A DNA stretch of 64,000 bases from Apiotrichum sp. Y4204 (taxonomy: Eukaryota > Basidiomycota > Tremellomycetes > Trichosporonales > Trichosporonaceae). Under the pieces are notes generated by a model, which ran no database searches, had not been told where the DNA came from, and was given only the letters and a program-made list of their open reading frames with translations. Positions 35,358 through 46,830 of this stretch are shown one piece after another (the stretch's first letter is position 1; each line of letters begins with the position of its first letter). Location of the stretch: contig JAMYHL010000007.1 in NCBI GenBank assembly GCA_025531455.1, positions 186,001-250,000 on the forward strand, given 5' to 3'. A program made the position numbers and the translations under genes.

Positions 35358-36915
35358 ATGCTGGAGCCATACGGCGCTTTTGGCTGGATCTGTACGTCTA
35401 CCGGTGAAGCCCAGCTCACTCTCGCAGGCCGCCACGCCGCGCTGCCCCAGTGCAACCTCCTCTTCGCGCAGCTGTGGCGCGGTGGGTCAAACTGGAGCCT
35501 CCAGATCCTGTTCCCCACCGAGTCAGAATTCTACTCCCAGTATGCGGTTGTGGGTAGAGCACTCCCACACCTGCACCTTTGCTGACCTGTAACCATGCTG
35601 CTTTTCTGACTGTTGCTCATTCTCGCGACATGTGCCTTTACTGGGAATCAACAATAACTGCACCGATGGATCATTCGCCGCCCAGAACACAACCAACACG
35701 GTCCGCGACCCCAGCGTGCGCCTCGCGCGCGGGGTGTCCGGCACAGGCGTGGGGATGGCGTGCGAGATCCCGCGCGTAAACCACCGGGGAAGCGTGGGCG
35801 ACATTGTGACGCTCATCATGCTGTTCATCTCCATTCTCCTCGCCGGCGGGCTGATCACGCACGCGCTCAAGCGCCGCGCGGCACTGGGGCGGAAGGAGAT
35901 GAGTCTGCTGATTGGAGTGGGTAGCGGAGAGGATAGGAGTTTGGAGAGAGGCTGATGGCAGGGATACGCGCTCATGTCGGCGCTGGGCATGATCACGACC
36001 ACGTCGATGCTCGAGCAGGCTAGCACCGAGATGGTTATCATGTCGGCTGTGCACTGCGCGCTCCTCGCCGCGGTTCCCTGGCTACTCATCATCAATGCTG
36101 TCGTGTGTACCGATCTGATCGAGTGAGTGCAGTGAGAGGGATGGGTGTAGGATGTCCGTCACCCGCAACTCCATCCCAGCTCTTGAGTCGCAGCCAGCTG
36201 ACAGCAGGGACGGCACGCCGCTCTCGGTCATGGGCTCCCTTGGGGCCGCGGCAATCACATTCGGAATCGCGATGTGGGTATCCCTCGCGACCGCCCTCGA
36301 CACGCAGGACGTCTTTCGCTTCCGCGACGACCCGACCGCAATCTTCCTCCGCAGCGACGGTCTGTTCACGCTCACTTTTGTCTGGCCCGCCCTGTGAGAA
36401 AACAGTATAAGAAAAACGCTGATCCCAGGGTGTTGGTCTCGTACATCGTGCTCATGGTGTTCGTGATCGTGCGCGTGGTCGAGGGTGGCGAGGTCCGCCA
36501 GCTCGGTGAGCTAGGGCAACGGGAGTCGAGCTGACAACAGTGTATCTCCTCGCCGCGGCGCTACTCTTCGCGGCCGGCCAGTTGGTCCTCTTCCTCGGCT
36601 CCCAGCCAATCTGTAAAGTGGGTCAACGGTGAGACTGGGCTGACAACAGGCGACGGACGGGCGCGTAAACGGCTCTTTCTTGACGGCAATCCTGAACAAC
36701 GGCGCGCTTCTCGCGCTGTACGCCATGTGGCTCGTGAGTGGAACGAATAGGAGGGAACCAGCTGCCTCCGATCCGGTCTACCCTAATTCCCAACCCCTCT
36801 CCCACTTTGCTGACGCCAGTTCCTCACGGAGGACGAGTGGGATGACATACGGTGGTCCCAAACCGACATGGCGCCCATGCCGGTCATGTCTGTGGTTCCC
36901 GGACGTTACTTCTAG
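35358..36915 (+). CDS. Chs7-like multispan membrane protein (chitin synthase export chaperone family)
   Basis: Nine exons: 35358-35391, 35428-35549, 35686-35916, 35962-36122, 36208-36393, 36429-36505, 36541-36617, 36650-36733 and 36820-36915. They give 355 residues with about seven hydrophobic spans. The N-terminus FGWICRHAALPQCNLLFAQL appears only when the 36-nt first intron is removed, and matches the family FGxIC...LPxC start. Other landmarks are GRKE, then EDGTPLSV across an intron, then SQPICKATDGRVNGSF and LFLTEDEWDD. In yeast, Chs7 escorts chitin synthase III out of the ER; the role here is inferred. The intron 35550-35685 has a poor branch site. Its 3' part could instead be coding, since GINNNCTDGSFAAQ reads in frame, but no AG precedes it. 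Intron 36618-36649 is only 32 nt. Confidence 0.65.
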
Positions 36916-37760
36916 AAGAACAACTTTCCGGGATGTAATGGTTCGAACCCATGGTACGTGAAATCTGAGCCTTTGTGCTCAGTGCGCAGAACCTGTCATC
37001 AATTTCAATCAGTCATCATGGGTTGATAACCAAATCACATAGTTAGATTCCTTAGTACTCCGCCCAGGTGGCATTTAATGCAACGAATGTCTGTGCAGTA
37101 GCGATGTGGGGGATGAGAAGACCTGAAACTGCTGATATAGAGGGATCAGCTGTGGAACCAGTGGCTGTTAGTGGCTTTGCGAATAGTGACAGACAAAGTG
37201 CGTTAGGCAAGATGCCTCTGGGATCGCTGGCGGTATCTGCGTCCTCGCTCGACTACAAAGTGGCTCGCGGGCTCGATTGATCAGAACTCTCATGCTCTGT
37301 GTTCCATGCTCCAGCGCATGGCGTCATTCCACGCGACTCTAGGCGGGACCGGATAAGCTGTATAATCTGCATCACAATCAGGAGTTTTCGGAATCAGAAT
37401 TTTCTGAGCACGTCAGAAATCATTGTCAGAGGCCAGAGGGCGAGTAAGATGAGGATTATCGGAACAGTACCAACATTGCACACGCAGGCTGTGCAACAGC
37501 CCATGCAGACAAAGATATGCATAGGACCAGGTACTGGCTGGCTTGTGGCCAGTTGGCCCGAGTGGCCAGTCAGCTGTCAGGAGAACGCGTCAGAGCTTGG
37601 CACAGCCAGGCCAGGCAGGCTAGATTTCCGACTCGATTGCGCCACACTTCAGAGCGGATATGAAGAATTACCACCCCTCAAAGAGATCTTTCGGGCTCGT
37701 GATCTTGATCAGCCAACACTTCTCGATCTCCCACTTCTCCTCCGCCCCCCAACAGTCATC
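36916..37760. other. Gap between the Chs7-like and SER3 genes
   Basis: About 845 bp in tandem orientation: 3' flank of the Chs7-like gene, then the SER3 promoter and leader. A short T-arm-like string near 36940 is not part of a tRNA. Nothing else is recognised. Confidence 0.3.
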
Positions 37761-39702
37761 ATGAGCACGCCCACGCCCATCAAGTCGCGCCGGCTTTCCG
37801 TCACCGCCAGCGAGCCGCCTACGAGGTGAGTAGCGATAAGTGAGATGGAGGTCGTGGTAGTCGCCATACTCGCGGTGGCAGTGTGTGCCGCGATGTGCCT
37901 TCCGCGCTCGGATACTCTTCGAGTTTGCCGGGGCGCAATGTCTACCGTGATGATCGCACATCGGGGGCGATCAATCGTGAGGGAAAGACTCGCTGTGATG
38001 GGCAGTTGATCTGCAGATCGCAGTCTAGCGGATCAAAGAACCCCTGATGATCCGCGACGATCCGGATGGTGCGATCGCCCTCCGCAATTGCCGTGACGGG
38101 TGAACCGGTGGAGCAGCGAGCAAAGACATGAAGACACGAGCGATATCCTTGACCTACCTCTCACCTCTCACGTCTTACTGTTCCCAACTGACATGACCAG
38201 CATCCCGATTCCGCACAACCCGCGCGGAATGCCCGCGTCGTCGTACGTGAGCGTCTCGCCGCAGGCGACCCTCTCGTCCTCGCCGCGTAACGCCACCTCG
38301 CCTCCCGTCGGCAGCTTTATGGGCAGCTTGCGCAACGCCCGCCAGCTGCAGGCGTTCCTTCCCTCCGCCTTCCCCGTCGACGAGAACGAGGAGGGCAGCG
38401 CGACCCCGCGTACGGGCAAGATGCGCGTCCTCCTCCTCGAGAACGTCTCGGCCGACGCTGCCCAGTTCCTCAAGAATGCCGGTTACGAGGTGAGTCGTGG
38501 AGAAATGGCGCCGCCGAGTTTACAGTGCTGACTCCTAGGTTGACCGCCACACCAAGGCGTTCTCGGAGCAAGAGCTACTCGAGGTGCTGCCTGGCTACCA
38601 CGCCGTCGGTATCCGCTCCAAGACCAAGATTACCGCCAAGGTGATCGACGCGTGCCCGCAGCTGCTTGTCATTGGCTGCTTCTGCATCGGCACGAACCAG
38701 GTCGACCTCGAGCACGCTGCCAAGCACGGCATTGCCGTCTTCAACTCGCCGTTCTCCAACTCGCGCTCCGTCGCCGAGCTGGTTCTCGGCGAAATTGTCG
38801 CCCTCTCGCGCCAGCTCATCGACCGCGCCAGCGAAATGCGCGCCGGTATCTGGAACAAGGTGTCCAAGAACTGCTGGGAGATCCGTGGCAAGACGCTTGG
38901 TATCGTCGGCTACGGCCACATTGGCTCGCAGCTCTCCGTTCTCGCCGAGTCGTTTGGCATGAACGTCATCTACTACGACGTTGTACCCATTATGCCCCTC
39001 GGCATGGCGCGCCAGGTCGAGACGCTCGACGACCTCCTCGGCGCCGCCGACTATGTCACCCTCCACGTCCCTGAGCTCCCCGACACGATCGGCATGATGG
39101 GCGAGAAGGAGTTTGCGTCGATGAAGGACGGCGCATTCTTCATCAACAACGCCCGCGGCAAGGTCGTCGACCTGGCGGCGCTCGCGGACGCCATGGAGTC
39201 GGGCAAGATTGCCGGTGCATGTGTCGATGTCTTCCCGAGGGAGCCCGGAAGCAATGGCCCGGGCTTCAACGAGTCGCTCGGCGACTTTATCCCGCGCCTG
39301 CGCAAGCTGCCCAACCTGATTATGACGCCGCACATTGGTGGCTCGACCGAGGAGGCGCAGCGCGCGATCGGCGCCGAGGTCGCCCTCGCCCTCCAGCGCT
39401 ACCTCAACTACGGCACGTCGATTGGCGCGGTCAACTTCCCCGAAGTCGACCTGCGTGCGATTACCACAGACGACGTGCGCCACATCCGCGTCTGCCACGT
39501 GCATCGCAACGAGCCCGGTGTCCTGCGCGCGATCAACGCCATTCTCGGCGGCCACAACATTGAGAAGCAGTTCTCCGACTCGAAGGGCGACATTGCGTAC
39601 CTCATGGCCGACATTTCGGGCGTGTCCCACTCCGAGGTCAAGGACCTCTTCGAGGCAATCAACCACACCCGCGCAAACATCCTCACCCGTCTGTTGTACT
39701 AA
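37761..39702 (+). CDS. SER3: D-3-phosphoglycerate dehydrogenase
   Basis: Catalyses the first committed step of serine synthesis, oxidising 3-phosphoglycerate to 3-phosphohydroxypyruvate with NAD in the cytosol. Exons 37761-37825, 38201-38489 and 38539-39702 give 505 residues, slightly longer than yeast Ser3 because of a Ser/Pro-rich N-terminal extension. Residues after MRVLLLENVSADA form the substrate domain. The NAD fold has GYGHIG near residues 242-247. Active-site elements are NNARGKVVD and TPHIGGST. A C-terminal ACT domain (HIRVCHVHRNEPGVLRAINA to the end) fits feedback regulation by serine, as known for the family. The first intron (375 nt) is long for this region. Strong third-position GC bias creates a 454-codon shadow frame on the opposite strand. 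Confidence 0.95.
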
Positions 39703-40309
39703 GCGACGAAAGTGCCTCTGGCGCAGTAGAACCCCTCCCTCTCCCCTTTCCATTCCATTTTCTCCGTCGCAATCCGTCCCATCAACCGGGACTTGTACCA
39801 GATGACCATGTCTATATAGTGCTCCACCACTGCAGCGGATCCCAACACCACAGAAAAAACACCGGCACGGCCGATAGATGCATATCATACTTGAGACCAT
39901 ATTTGCGCCTCGCGTGGTCTGGTCTGTGCCGTGGGCCATGAATCACATGCGGGTACACATGAGATAAACACGATAGTAGATAAGAATTAGCCGGTCCCTG
40001 CCCACATCCGAGATCCGGCCTGATCGGAGCTGCCATCAGGGCGGTCGGCAAGGGGACACATAAAATGATGTCTGCAAGCCGGAGAAGATCAAAGGTCCGA
40101 AGCGAAGAGTCTGAATCAAGATGAGCATACACGAGATCTACTAGTATTTATAAACGTGATAAATGCCGATGCCGGACAGGAAGAGGTTAAAAATGAGGAC
40201 AAAGCCATCCAATGCGTTGACGTCTCGACGCTGTGCGTCCCTACTCCCTTCTCTCTCCTCGACACCTCATTCCACCCCACCATCCTACACGATGCATTCT
40301 ACTCTATCA
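39703..40309. other. Convergent spacer SER3 / ATG13
   Basis: About 600 bp between two stop codons facing each other. It must hold both 3' ends. No gene is supported. Confidence 0.3.
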
Positions 40310-43300
40310 CTACGGCCCAAACGGGCCCTGTTCGCGCTGCTGCTCCGCGAGCGCAAGGCGCGCCATGAGCCCCTCGACATGGCGGCGATCAGCGCTGCGC
40401 GCAGCGAGAAGCGGACCAGTGGGGGAGGTGCTTCCCTCTGACGCGCGTCCGCGGGTGAAGGGGAATCCCGTTGCGGCGGCTTCCTCGACGTCAGCGCCCA
40501 GTGAACTCGGCGCCGTCCGCCCAACTCTCGGAGCCGGGCCGGCGAGGGTGGTCGCTCTCCGGATCGCGGTCCCCGCCGCATATCCCTCGGGAGACTGTGA
40601 GTCGCGCTCTGCGGCGACGCCAGAGCGGAAGGCGCGGTATTCGCGGTAGTCGCGTACTGGGGAGCACGAAGGGGACGAGGCGGTTGTCTTCGGCTCGAAG
40701 CCACCGCGCACGAGGACGGGCCCGCGGCGGCGCTCTGTCCCGCCTGTTGTCTGCGGCGACAGGGCGTTCGGTGGTGACACGGGGCTCAGCGGCCCGGGGG
40801 CTTCGTCGTGCGTTACTGGCAGGGAGCGCGCGCCGACCGTCGATGTGCTGGTCAGATGGGGAGGTGCGGCGAAGGGCAGCGCACCGGATCGTGGGAGCGA
40901 GCCGTGCCGCAGTCCAGAGGCAGGAAGAGGGGACGCGTTTGAGCGGGGACTGATCCCGTGAGGCGGGGATGGGCGGGATGCAGAGAGCAGCCCTGGTCCG
41001 TTGGTGATGCTCCGTTCAGAGGTGTTGGAGCCGACACGCGCCATGCCCGTTCCCCGCGGAGAGGTAGACTGTCCCATGTCGTTGGCAGAGAAGCTTCCTA
41101 CCATGCGCTTGAGCATGTCGTCGACGTGCTGGCGCGTCAGGGGCTGGCGATTCAGCGATGCCGAGCGTTGTGCAGAGGAGGAAACGGAGGAGACGCGAGA
41201 TGAGGGATGTGCGCTGGCCGAATTGGAGGATGTGGTGGAGCCCTGTGCTGCAGCGAGTGCCGAGGTCGTCGTACGCGGGGACGTGTGCGGCGCTATGCTG
41301 GCCGGCGGGGTCCACGAGTCGAGCGCGCGGAGGAAGGCGTGTACGTCCTCGTTGTCCGCTTCTGGGCCCTGTGGTTCGCGGGGCTCGTCAATGCTGTGCC
41401 GCAAGCCGCTCTGAGTGCTCTGCCGCCTGAGGAGGCTGCTTGGCAGTGCGCCTGGTAGACCGGCCTCGGGGCTCCCAGAGGGGAGGCGACGCTGGGTGAA
41501 GGATGCAGAGTAGCGCTTCGGGAGCGAACCAGGGCTGCCGGGGAGAGGAGTCTCGCGGTCAAGGGAAGATGGGACGAAGGGAGAGGATGTCGAATGAGTC
41601 ATGGGTTGCCGCACCGCCTGCTTCGTGAAGCTTAGCGGTGGCGAATCGCTTGGCAGGCCAATGGGAGAGTTAGTGCTGGGGGAGTGCTGCATAAGATGTG
41701 CCATCTGCGCGTGCGAGAAGGAGCGGCCAGAGGAAGAGAGGAACTCGCTTGTTCGGGGAAGAGATCCGGGGAGGGGTGTTGGTGCAGGCCGTGTGGCGCC
41801 GACAGCGGGGAAGGGGACCGCGCCAGGCGGGCCGCGGAGAACGGATGTGGAAGGGGAGGCCGAGATGGACCGGAACGGCTGCAGGGAATGTGCGCTCAAC
41901 CGGCGATACGGGATCGCATTTGCTGTTGCACCTGTCGGGGAAGGAGCTACCGGTGAGCCGCTCTCGCCTCCTGATGCCATCTGCGAGGCAGACGCGAACG
42001 GAAGGCCCTCGGCGAGTGCATTCCACTTGCCTGCGCCGAGCGAGCCGGGCTCCTTCGGTGCCGAACCAGCCGCGCCAGTGGAAATCGCAGGAGTGGCTCG
42101 CGAGGATGTCGCCATCTGCCGTGTGCTCGGCGTGCCCGTGAACCCGGCGACCGGAGGGGTATATGACAACCCCGGCGTATTGGTCTGTCGTGACACTGAG
42201 CGGCTCGTTGCAGCAGATGCGCCTGCCGACGCCGCGGCCGCCCGCTCAGACTGCAGCCTATGCCGTGCGACTGTCGGGGTGAACCAGTCCTCGTCCATGT
42301 CCACAAACCGCTCGCTCAACACGCTCTCCATGTCCTCCACTTCGAAATCCACATTAGGGCGGTACTGGACGCCGAGCTCGTACGTGCTCCCAAAGAGCTC
42401 GAGCGGAGCGAACGTGTACTCGTCGACCGGCTGACCCGGCGGCGGCGCGTCGGACTGCATCATGTGCTCCAGCGGAATGTTGATGCCCACCAGATCGCGC
42501 TCCATGACCTCCCACGCTTCTGCCAGACCCTCCGCCGTGGAAGGATACCCCTCGGGCCCCCACAGCTTGATGCCCAACCGAAGCCCTGTGTTCAACCGTC
42601 TCAGCCGCCGGAAGAGGCGGTACGCCGGCAGGAGGCGGATGAACGCGTACAGCGCGCGGAAGTGTACAATGCCGAGACGATACGCTGTCGGTGGCGCCAT
42701 TTCCGATTCGGACGTTGTGTCGGCGAGGTTGCTGTTCTGTCAGCTCATTCCTTCCTCCACCTTACGTCACGCGGAAGGTCCATCGCTCCAAGACAATGCC
42801 TGGTCTGCGGGCTCCAGGTCCTGGTGGGTGAACGAGACACGGGTCGAGTGGCAGCCGTTGCCCGTCCCGGTTCCAACTGACGGTCTGCCCTGCGGGAATG
42901 TCGTTTGTGTCGAGGATAAACGCGATAAGGAGCGGGGGCACCGTGCTCCGGCTCGCGGCATCGCCGGCCGGAAGCTGTGGTAATGGCGGATATGCGCTCA
43001 CAAGGCGGTAGATGCTCAGATCGGCCTTGTGCACCTCTGTATCCGGGATGCTGAGGTTGAACTGCCGTCAGTAAGCGCGATCGCACGCACTCACCCATCG
43101 GTCCTGCTTGCGCTCGCCCTTGTGGAGATGGCTCACGCGCGCGTCAACGAGCACGCCGACTGTTTTGAGGTAGAAGCGATACACAATCTGGTCTGCGCGG
43201 CTCGGCTGCGCGCCCGCCGACACAATCTGCGAGCTGCCCGCCGAGCTGCTGCTGAGATCTCCGGCTGGCTGGCCCTGGGACTGGGTCTGGCGCACGCGCC

Positions 43301-43373
43301 GGTCCTCGGCGCTTGCACTGCCCGGGCCCGCAGTGAACGGCGGGGCGTGCGCCCGGCTGCTGGGCGCTGACAT
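40310..43373 (-). CDS. ATG13: Autophagy protein Atg13 (HORMA domain, long disordered tail)
   Basis: Regulatory subunit of the Atg1 kinase complex that starts autophagosome formation. Exons 43373-43095, 43061-42766 and 42731-40310 give 998 residues; the introns are only 33 and 34 nt. The HORMA domain spans roughly residues 60-310. It includes IVYRFYLKTVGVLVDAR, FNLSIPDTEVHKADLS, IVLERWTFRV, then LFRRLRRLNTGLRLGIKLWG and DFEVEDMESVLSERFVDMD. For the second intron I used the second of two close AGs, because only that one keeps the frame. The remaining 600 or more residues are Ser/Pro/Arg-rich, with many SP and SPP sites suited to TOR/PKA-type phosphorylation, as known for Atg13. The tail is longer than in yeast (738 residues). 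The start codon was chosen as the only ATG upstream of the domain in frame. Confidence 0.88.
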
Positions 43374-46166
43374 CGGGTCCGCGGATGGGGTTTAGGCCGC
43401 AGCGGGCATGGTAAGGGGAAGAAGGGTAGATAAGAGGCGGGGTGGTGACGCGATAACAATCAACAATAGTGTGGTGGATCGATCGGCTGGACGACCTGTG
43501 TAGGGGCGCTGCAATAGGGATGCTGGAGAGTTGGCGATGCTTTATGCTGGATGATCCGGGTCGAGGTGTAGAGAGATGAGTGTGGAGATGGGGAGAGATG
43601 CGGTGGCGGAGTGACAAGTGACGCTGCAGAGTATAGATGTACAGAATAAGACTGGGTAGCAGGAGACAGAAGCGTCAGGCTCGAGCGGAAGCGGCGCCAC
43701 CCGATAGCGGATCGCGGGGTGAGGGGATGTGGGGTACGTGCGGTATGTGTGGGGTCGTGGGGTCGTGAGTCGTGAGAGCCGGGCCGAGCGTGCAGGGTGG
43801 AGAATGGCGATGGCGGCGGTGGCGATGGCGATGGTGAGGGATAAGCGATGTGTTGAAGGATGCTGATGCAGCTGCTGGTGTTTGTTCTACAAAAGAGTCG
43901 TTTGACTCTCTTCCATTTGGTCAAGTGGTCCGCAAGCGGAATGGCGTGCATGCAGTAGTGGAGAGCAGGTGATCGGTCGATGACGATCATCCCAATCCAC
44001 TCTGTGACAACAAGAGTGTGACGTTTGTGTGGCACCGGCACAATGCACCCCCACACGCCCACCCCGGCCACCCCATTCATCACATCAACTCTGCCAGAAC
44101 TCTCACGTGGTTATGCCAGACACTCAATCTTAGCCAACCACTCAATTCCTCCATTCTAGTCATTCATCAGAACGTCCCCCCAGGTGCTCTGTACATCTCA
44201 CATTATGAAAGACGAAGAATGATTGGCGTCATACAAAGGGGCTCCAAGCCACTGAATGAAACGGATTGATCCGGGCTGATGAACGGAACAAGAGAGTGTT
44301 CCACCCGTGACGATCCGTTGTCTTGCGTGACACCCATTTACATTGACACAACACAGACAATGATGCTAAACTGTGACCGCTGCCAGGTCTGACGATGGAC
44401 AGGGATCACTGAACACTGTGTCCATATCTACAGGTCCATAGATTGCATGATGGGCCTGGGGACCGAGCAACCCGAGACCCAGCTGGAGAACGGCCACATC
44501 AAACGCCACGTCTCTGCTAGCCGCTACAACAGTCTTGCCCTCTGCGCCAAATCATAACAACAGCCCGTGCCGGCGGCAAGTGACATGCTTCGGACAGGCT
44601 GCGGCGCATTTGCGCATTTGCTAGCACACTTCACGCCACACACGCCAAGTAGTCGTGGACTCTGACCTGACACACCTTGGAAGGCTTAATCTGTATGGGT
44701 TACTTCGATGTAGGGCCGAGAGCTCAACACTTCGTTAGGCCAGGTCATCTGATGGCCGAATTCTGCGCGAAGCATTGTAACAAGAGGAGAATACATCGCC
44801 CCTTCTCGTTGGCCCCAGCATTCCCTGTCAGCTTCCCAGTGAAAATCATGGTATCAGAAGGTCGAGAGGGCCCGCACAACAGAGTACCAGCTATCAGCGC
44901 CGGCCTGTTAGCATACGTGAGGCGTGTTCAGGCTGGTTCAGGGGATCAGGGGAAGGCACACCATGCACACCATTGTCGAGGCACGTTGGTGGCAAAAGCC
45001 ATGAGTCGTGATAAAGACCCGATGACTGCGCTGATATTCGCCTCTCCTCAAACCCGAATTTGGTCAGAAACAACTCGAATTGACTGATAATGGAAGGAGA
45101 ACGCGACTTTGCGACGCGACTGTATTATTTATCGGCTATGGGTTGATCGAGCTCGAGGATCGGGGCCTCGAGGACTTGGGGGATGAGGTCGATTTGGGCA
45201 ACACGGGTTGTAAACGACATTTCTGCTTTCCAAGACAAATGCACGCCTATCAGCTTTTGTAATTTATCAGGCGTGCTTGCTGGCCTAAGTATGACTTTTT
45301 TCCGCAAACTCGACTTGCGCGGGGTGCACAGTGCCACACGATTCTGTTCCACTCAAAACTCCGAAATGCCGCGGTAAGAAACTTCAATCCGGACGGGACC
45401 AAAATTCTTCAAACTGCAAGTCCGCCGGCAGAGGTGGGTGACTCGTGTGCTGAACGAGTCCTGGGTGGACCAGGCTTCCCTGGCCTGGCCGTACTGGCTG
45501 GGGGCTCGCTCGCTGGCTGGCTGGTGGTGCTCGCTGGTCGCTCGCTGGCTGGCTGGCTGGCTGCTTCTGGCCGTGGCCGCCAGATTCGTTCACTCCGTCC
45601 GTCTACTGACCCATCACAGCCTCGGTGAGTACTGCGATCGCGAGCAGAGCGTATAGTGTAGTGTGCTGACAGTACAGGCCTCCCCAAAAAGTGAGTCTCG
45701 AGACAACGCGCGCGCGACGAACCGGAAACGAGAGAGAGGGAGGAGAGATTGTGGATTTTGGGAGAGGAGGATGGAGGAAAGGAGATGGACCCGAGAAGGG
45801 GGACGGAGGGAAGACGTCGGTCTCGGCGTCGGCCGGGACCCTTCGTCGTGTAGACGGCGTCGTTATCGCTGTCGGCACGGCGTGGCGGATCGGCGCTGGC
45901 GTCAGGTTGGGACTTGGACGAGCAGATGTTGGGCGTGTGGACGTTGGACCTGTGGACCTTTGATGAACGTTTTGCTGACACAGCGCGCTCTCTCTACGCA
46001 TCCTCTCGCTCGTTTCTCGACTCTTGCTCGTTCCTCGACTTTTCATCGCGTGATTCCCTGTCCTCCGCCAATCCCCACCTTCGACCACTTCTGCACCAAC
46101 CACCCTCTGCGAATCTCTGTTTTTCGAAACCTCCATCTCCCCACCTCAGACCCCAAAAAAGACACG
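43374..46166. other. Divergent intergenic region ATG13 / RPL27
   Basis: About 2.8 kb with both promoters. It contains CTGG repeats (45512-45523 and 45544-45563) and a pyrimidine-rich leader next to RPL27, typical for ribosomal protein genes. A potential 5'-UTR intron of RPL27 upstream of 46160 cannot be judged from sequence. No coding feature is supported. Confidence 0.35.
45544..45563. repeat. (CTGG)n tetranucleotide repeat
   Basis: Five CTGG-type units; a shorter copy lies at 45512-45523, flanked by a similar GCTCGCTGG string. Confidence 0.8.
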
Positions 46167-46830
46167 ATGGTCAAGATTAGTGAGCACCACGACTCTCCGC
46201 GCGCCGTGCCCCCTCTAACCCTCCAGTCAAGCCGGGCAAGGTCGGTGTCCTCCTCGCTGGTCGCCAGGCCGGCAAGAAGGTCGTTGTCATCCAGCAGCGT
46301 GACGAGGGCACCAAGGAGCGCCCCTACCCCCACGCCATTGTTGCCGGCATTGAGCGGTGAGTGAGCGCGAAGAAGGGGGAGCTGGGACGAGGAGAGGACG
46401 ATGGTCTTGGCGGTTCCAACTGCTCGAGGCAGGCGGCGCTACAATTCAAGCGCACAACAGCAGCGCCGACCTTGGATCAGACGTCGAGTCATCACAGACA
46501 TCTCTCGGCAGCGTCCCGCTCTTCCCAGTCCGCATGCACACTGCATCCGACACTAATTTCAGTTACCCCCTCAAGGTGACCAAGTCGATGGGCAAGAAGA
46601 AGGTCGCCAAGCGCTCCAAGGTCAAGCCCTTCATCAAGGTCGTCAACTACTCCCACCTCCTCCCGACCCGTTACGTTCTCGAGCTTGAGAGCCTCAAGGG
46701 TTCGGTCTCCAACGACACCTTCAAGGAGCCCACCCAGCGCGAGGAGTCCAAGAAGGCCATCAAGAAGGCCTTCGAGGAGCGCTACGCCAAGGGCGCCAAC
46801 CGCTGGTTCTTCTCCAAGCTCCGCTTCTAA
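46167..46830 (+). CDS. RPL27: 60S ribosomal protein L27 (eL27)
   Basis: Structural protein of the large ribosomal subunit. Exons 46167-46179, 46227-46356 and 46563-46830 give 136 residues, exactly the usual eL27 length. The first exon is only 13 nt and encodes MVKI plus one base, so the protein begins [20 protein letters not shown]. Other conserved runs are [20 protein letters not shown] and [20 protein letters not shown]. The end is [12 protein letters not shown]. An intron just behind the start codon is common in fungal ribosomal protein genes and often aids expression. The second intron (206 nt) was inspected for box C/D motifs of a snoRNA and none was convincing. Confidence 0.96.

Noticed and set aside
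36925..36960. T-arm-like string ATGGTTCGAACCCATGG
   Set aside because: No acceptor, D or anticodon arms around it; it follows directly after the stop codon of the Chs7-like gene.
38575..39939. 454-codon minus-strand frame opposite SER3
   Set aside because: It lies over a certain phosphoglycerate dehydrogenase. Its Val/Glu/Ala/Asp-rich composition is the mirror of GC-rich third positions.
46357..46562. Possible intronic snoRNA in RPL27
   Set aside because: No convincing box C and D pair or H/ACA structure was found in the intron.
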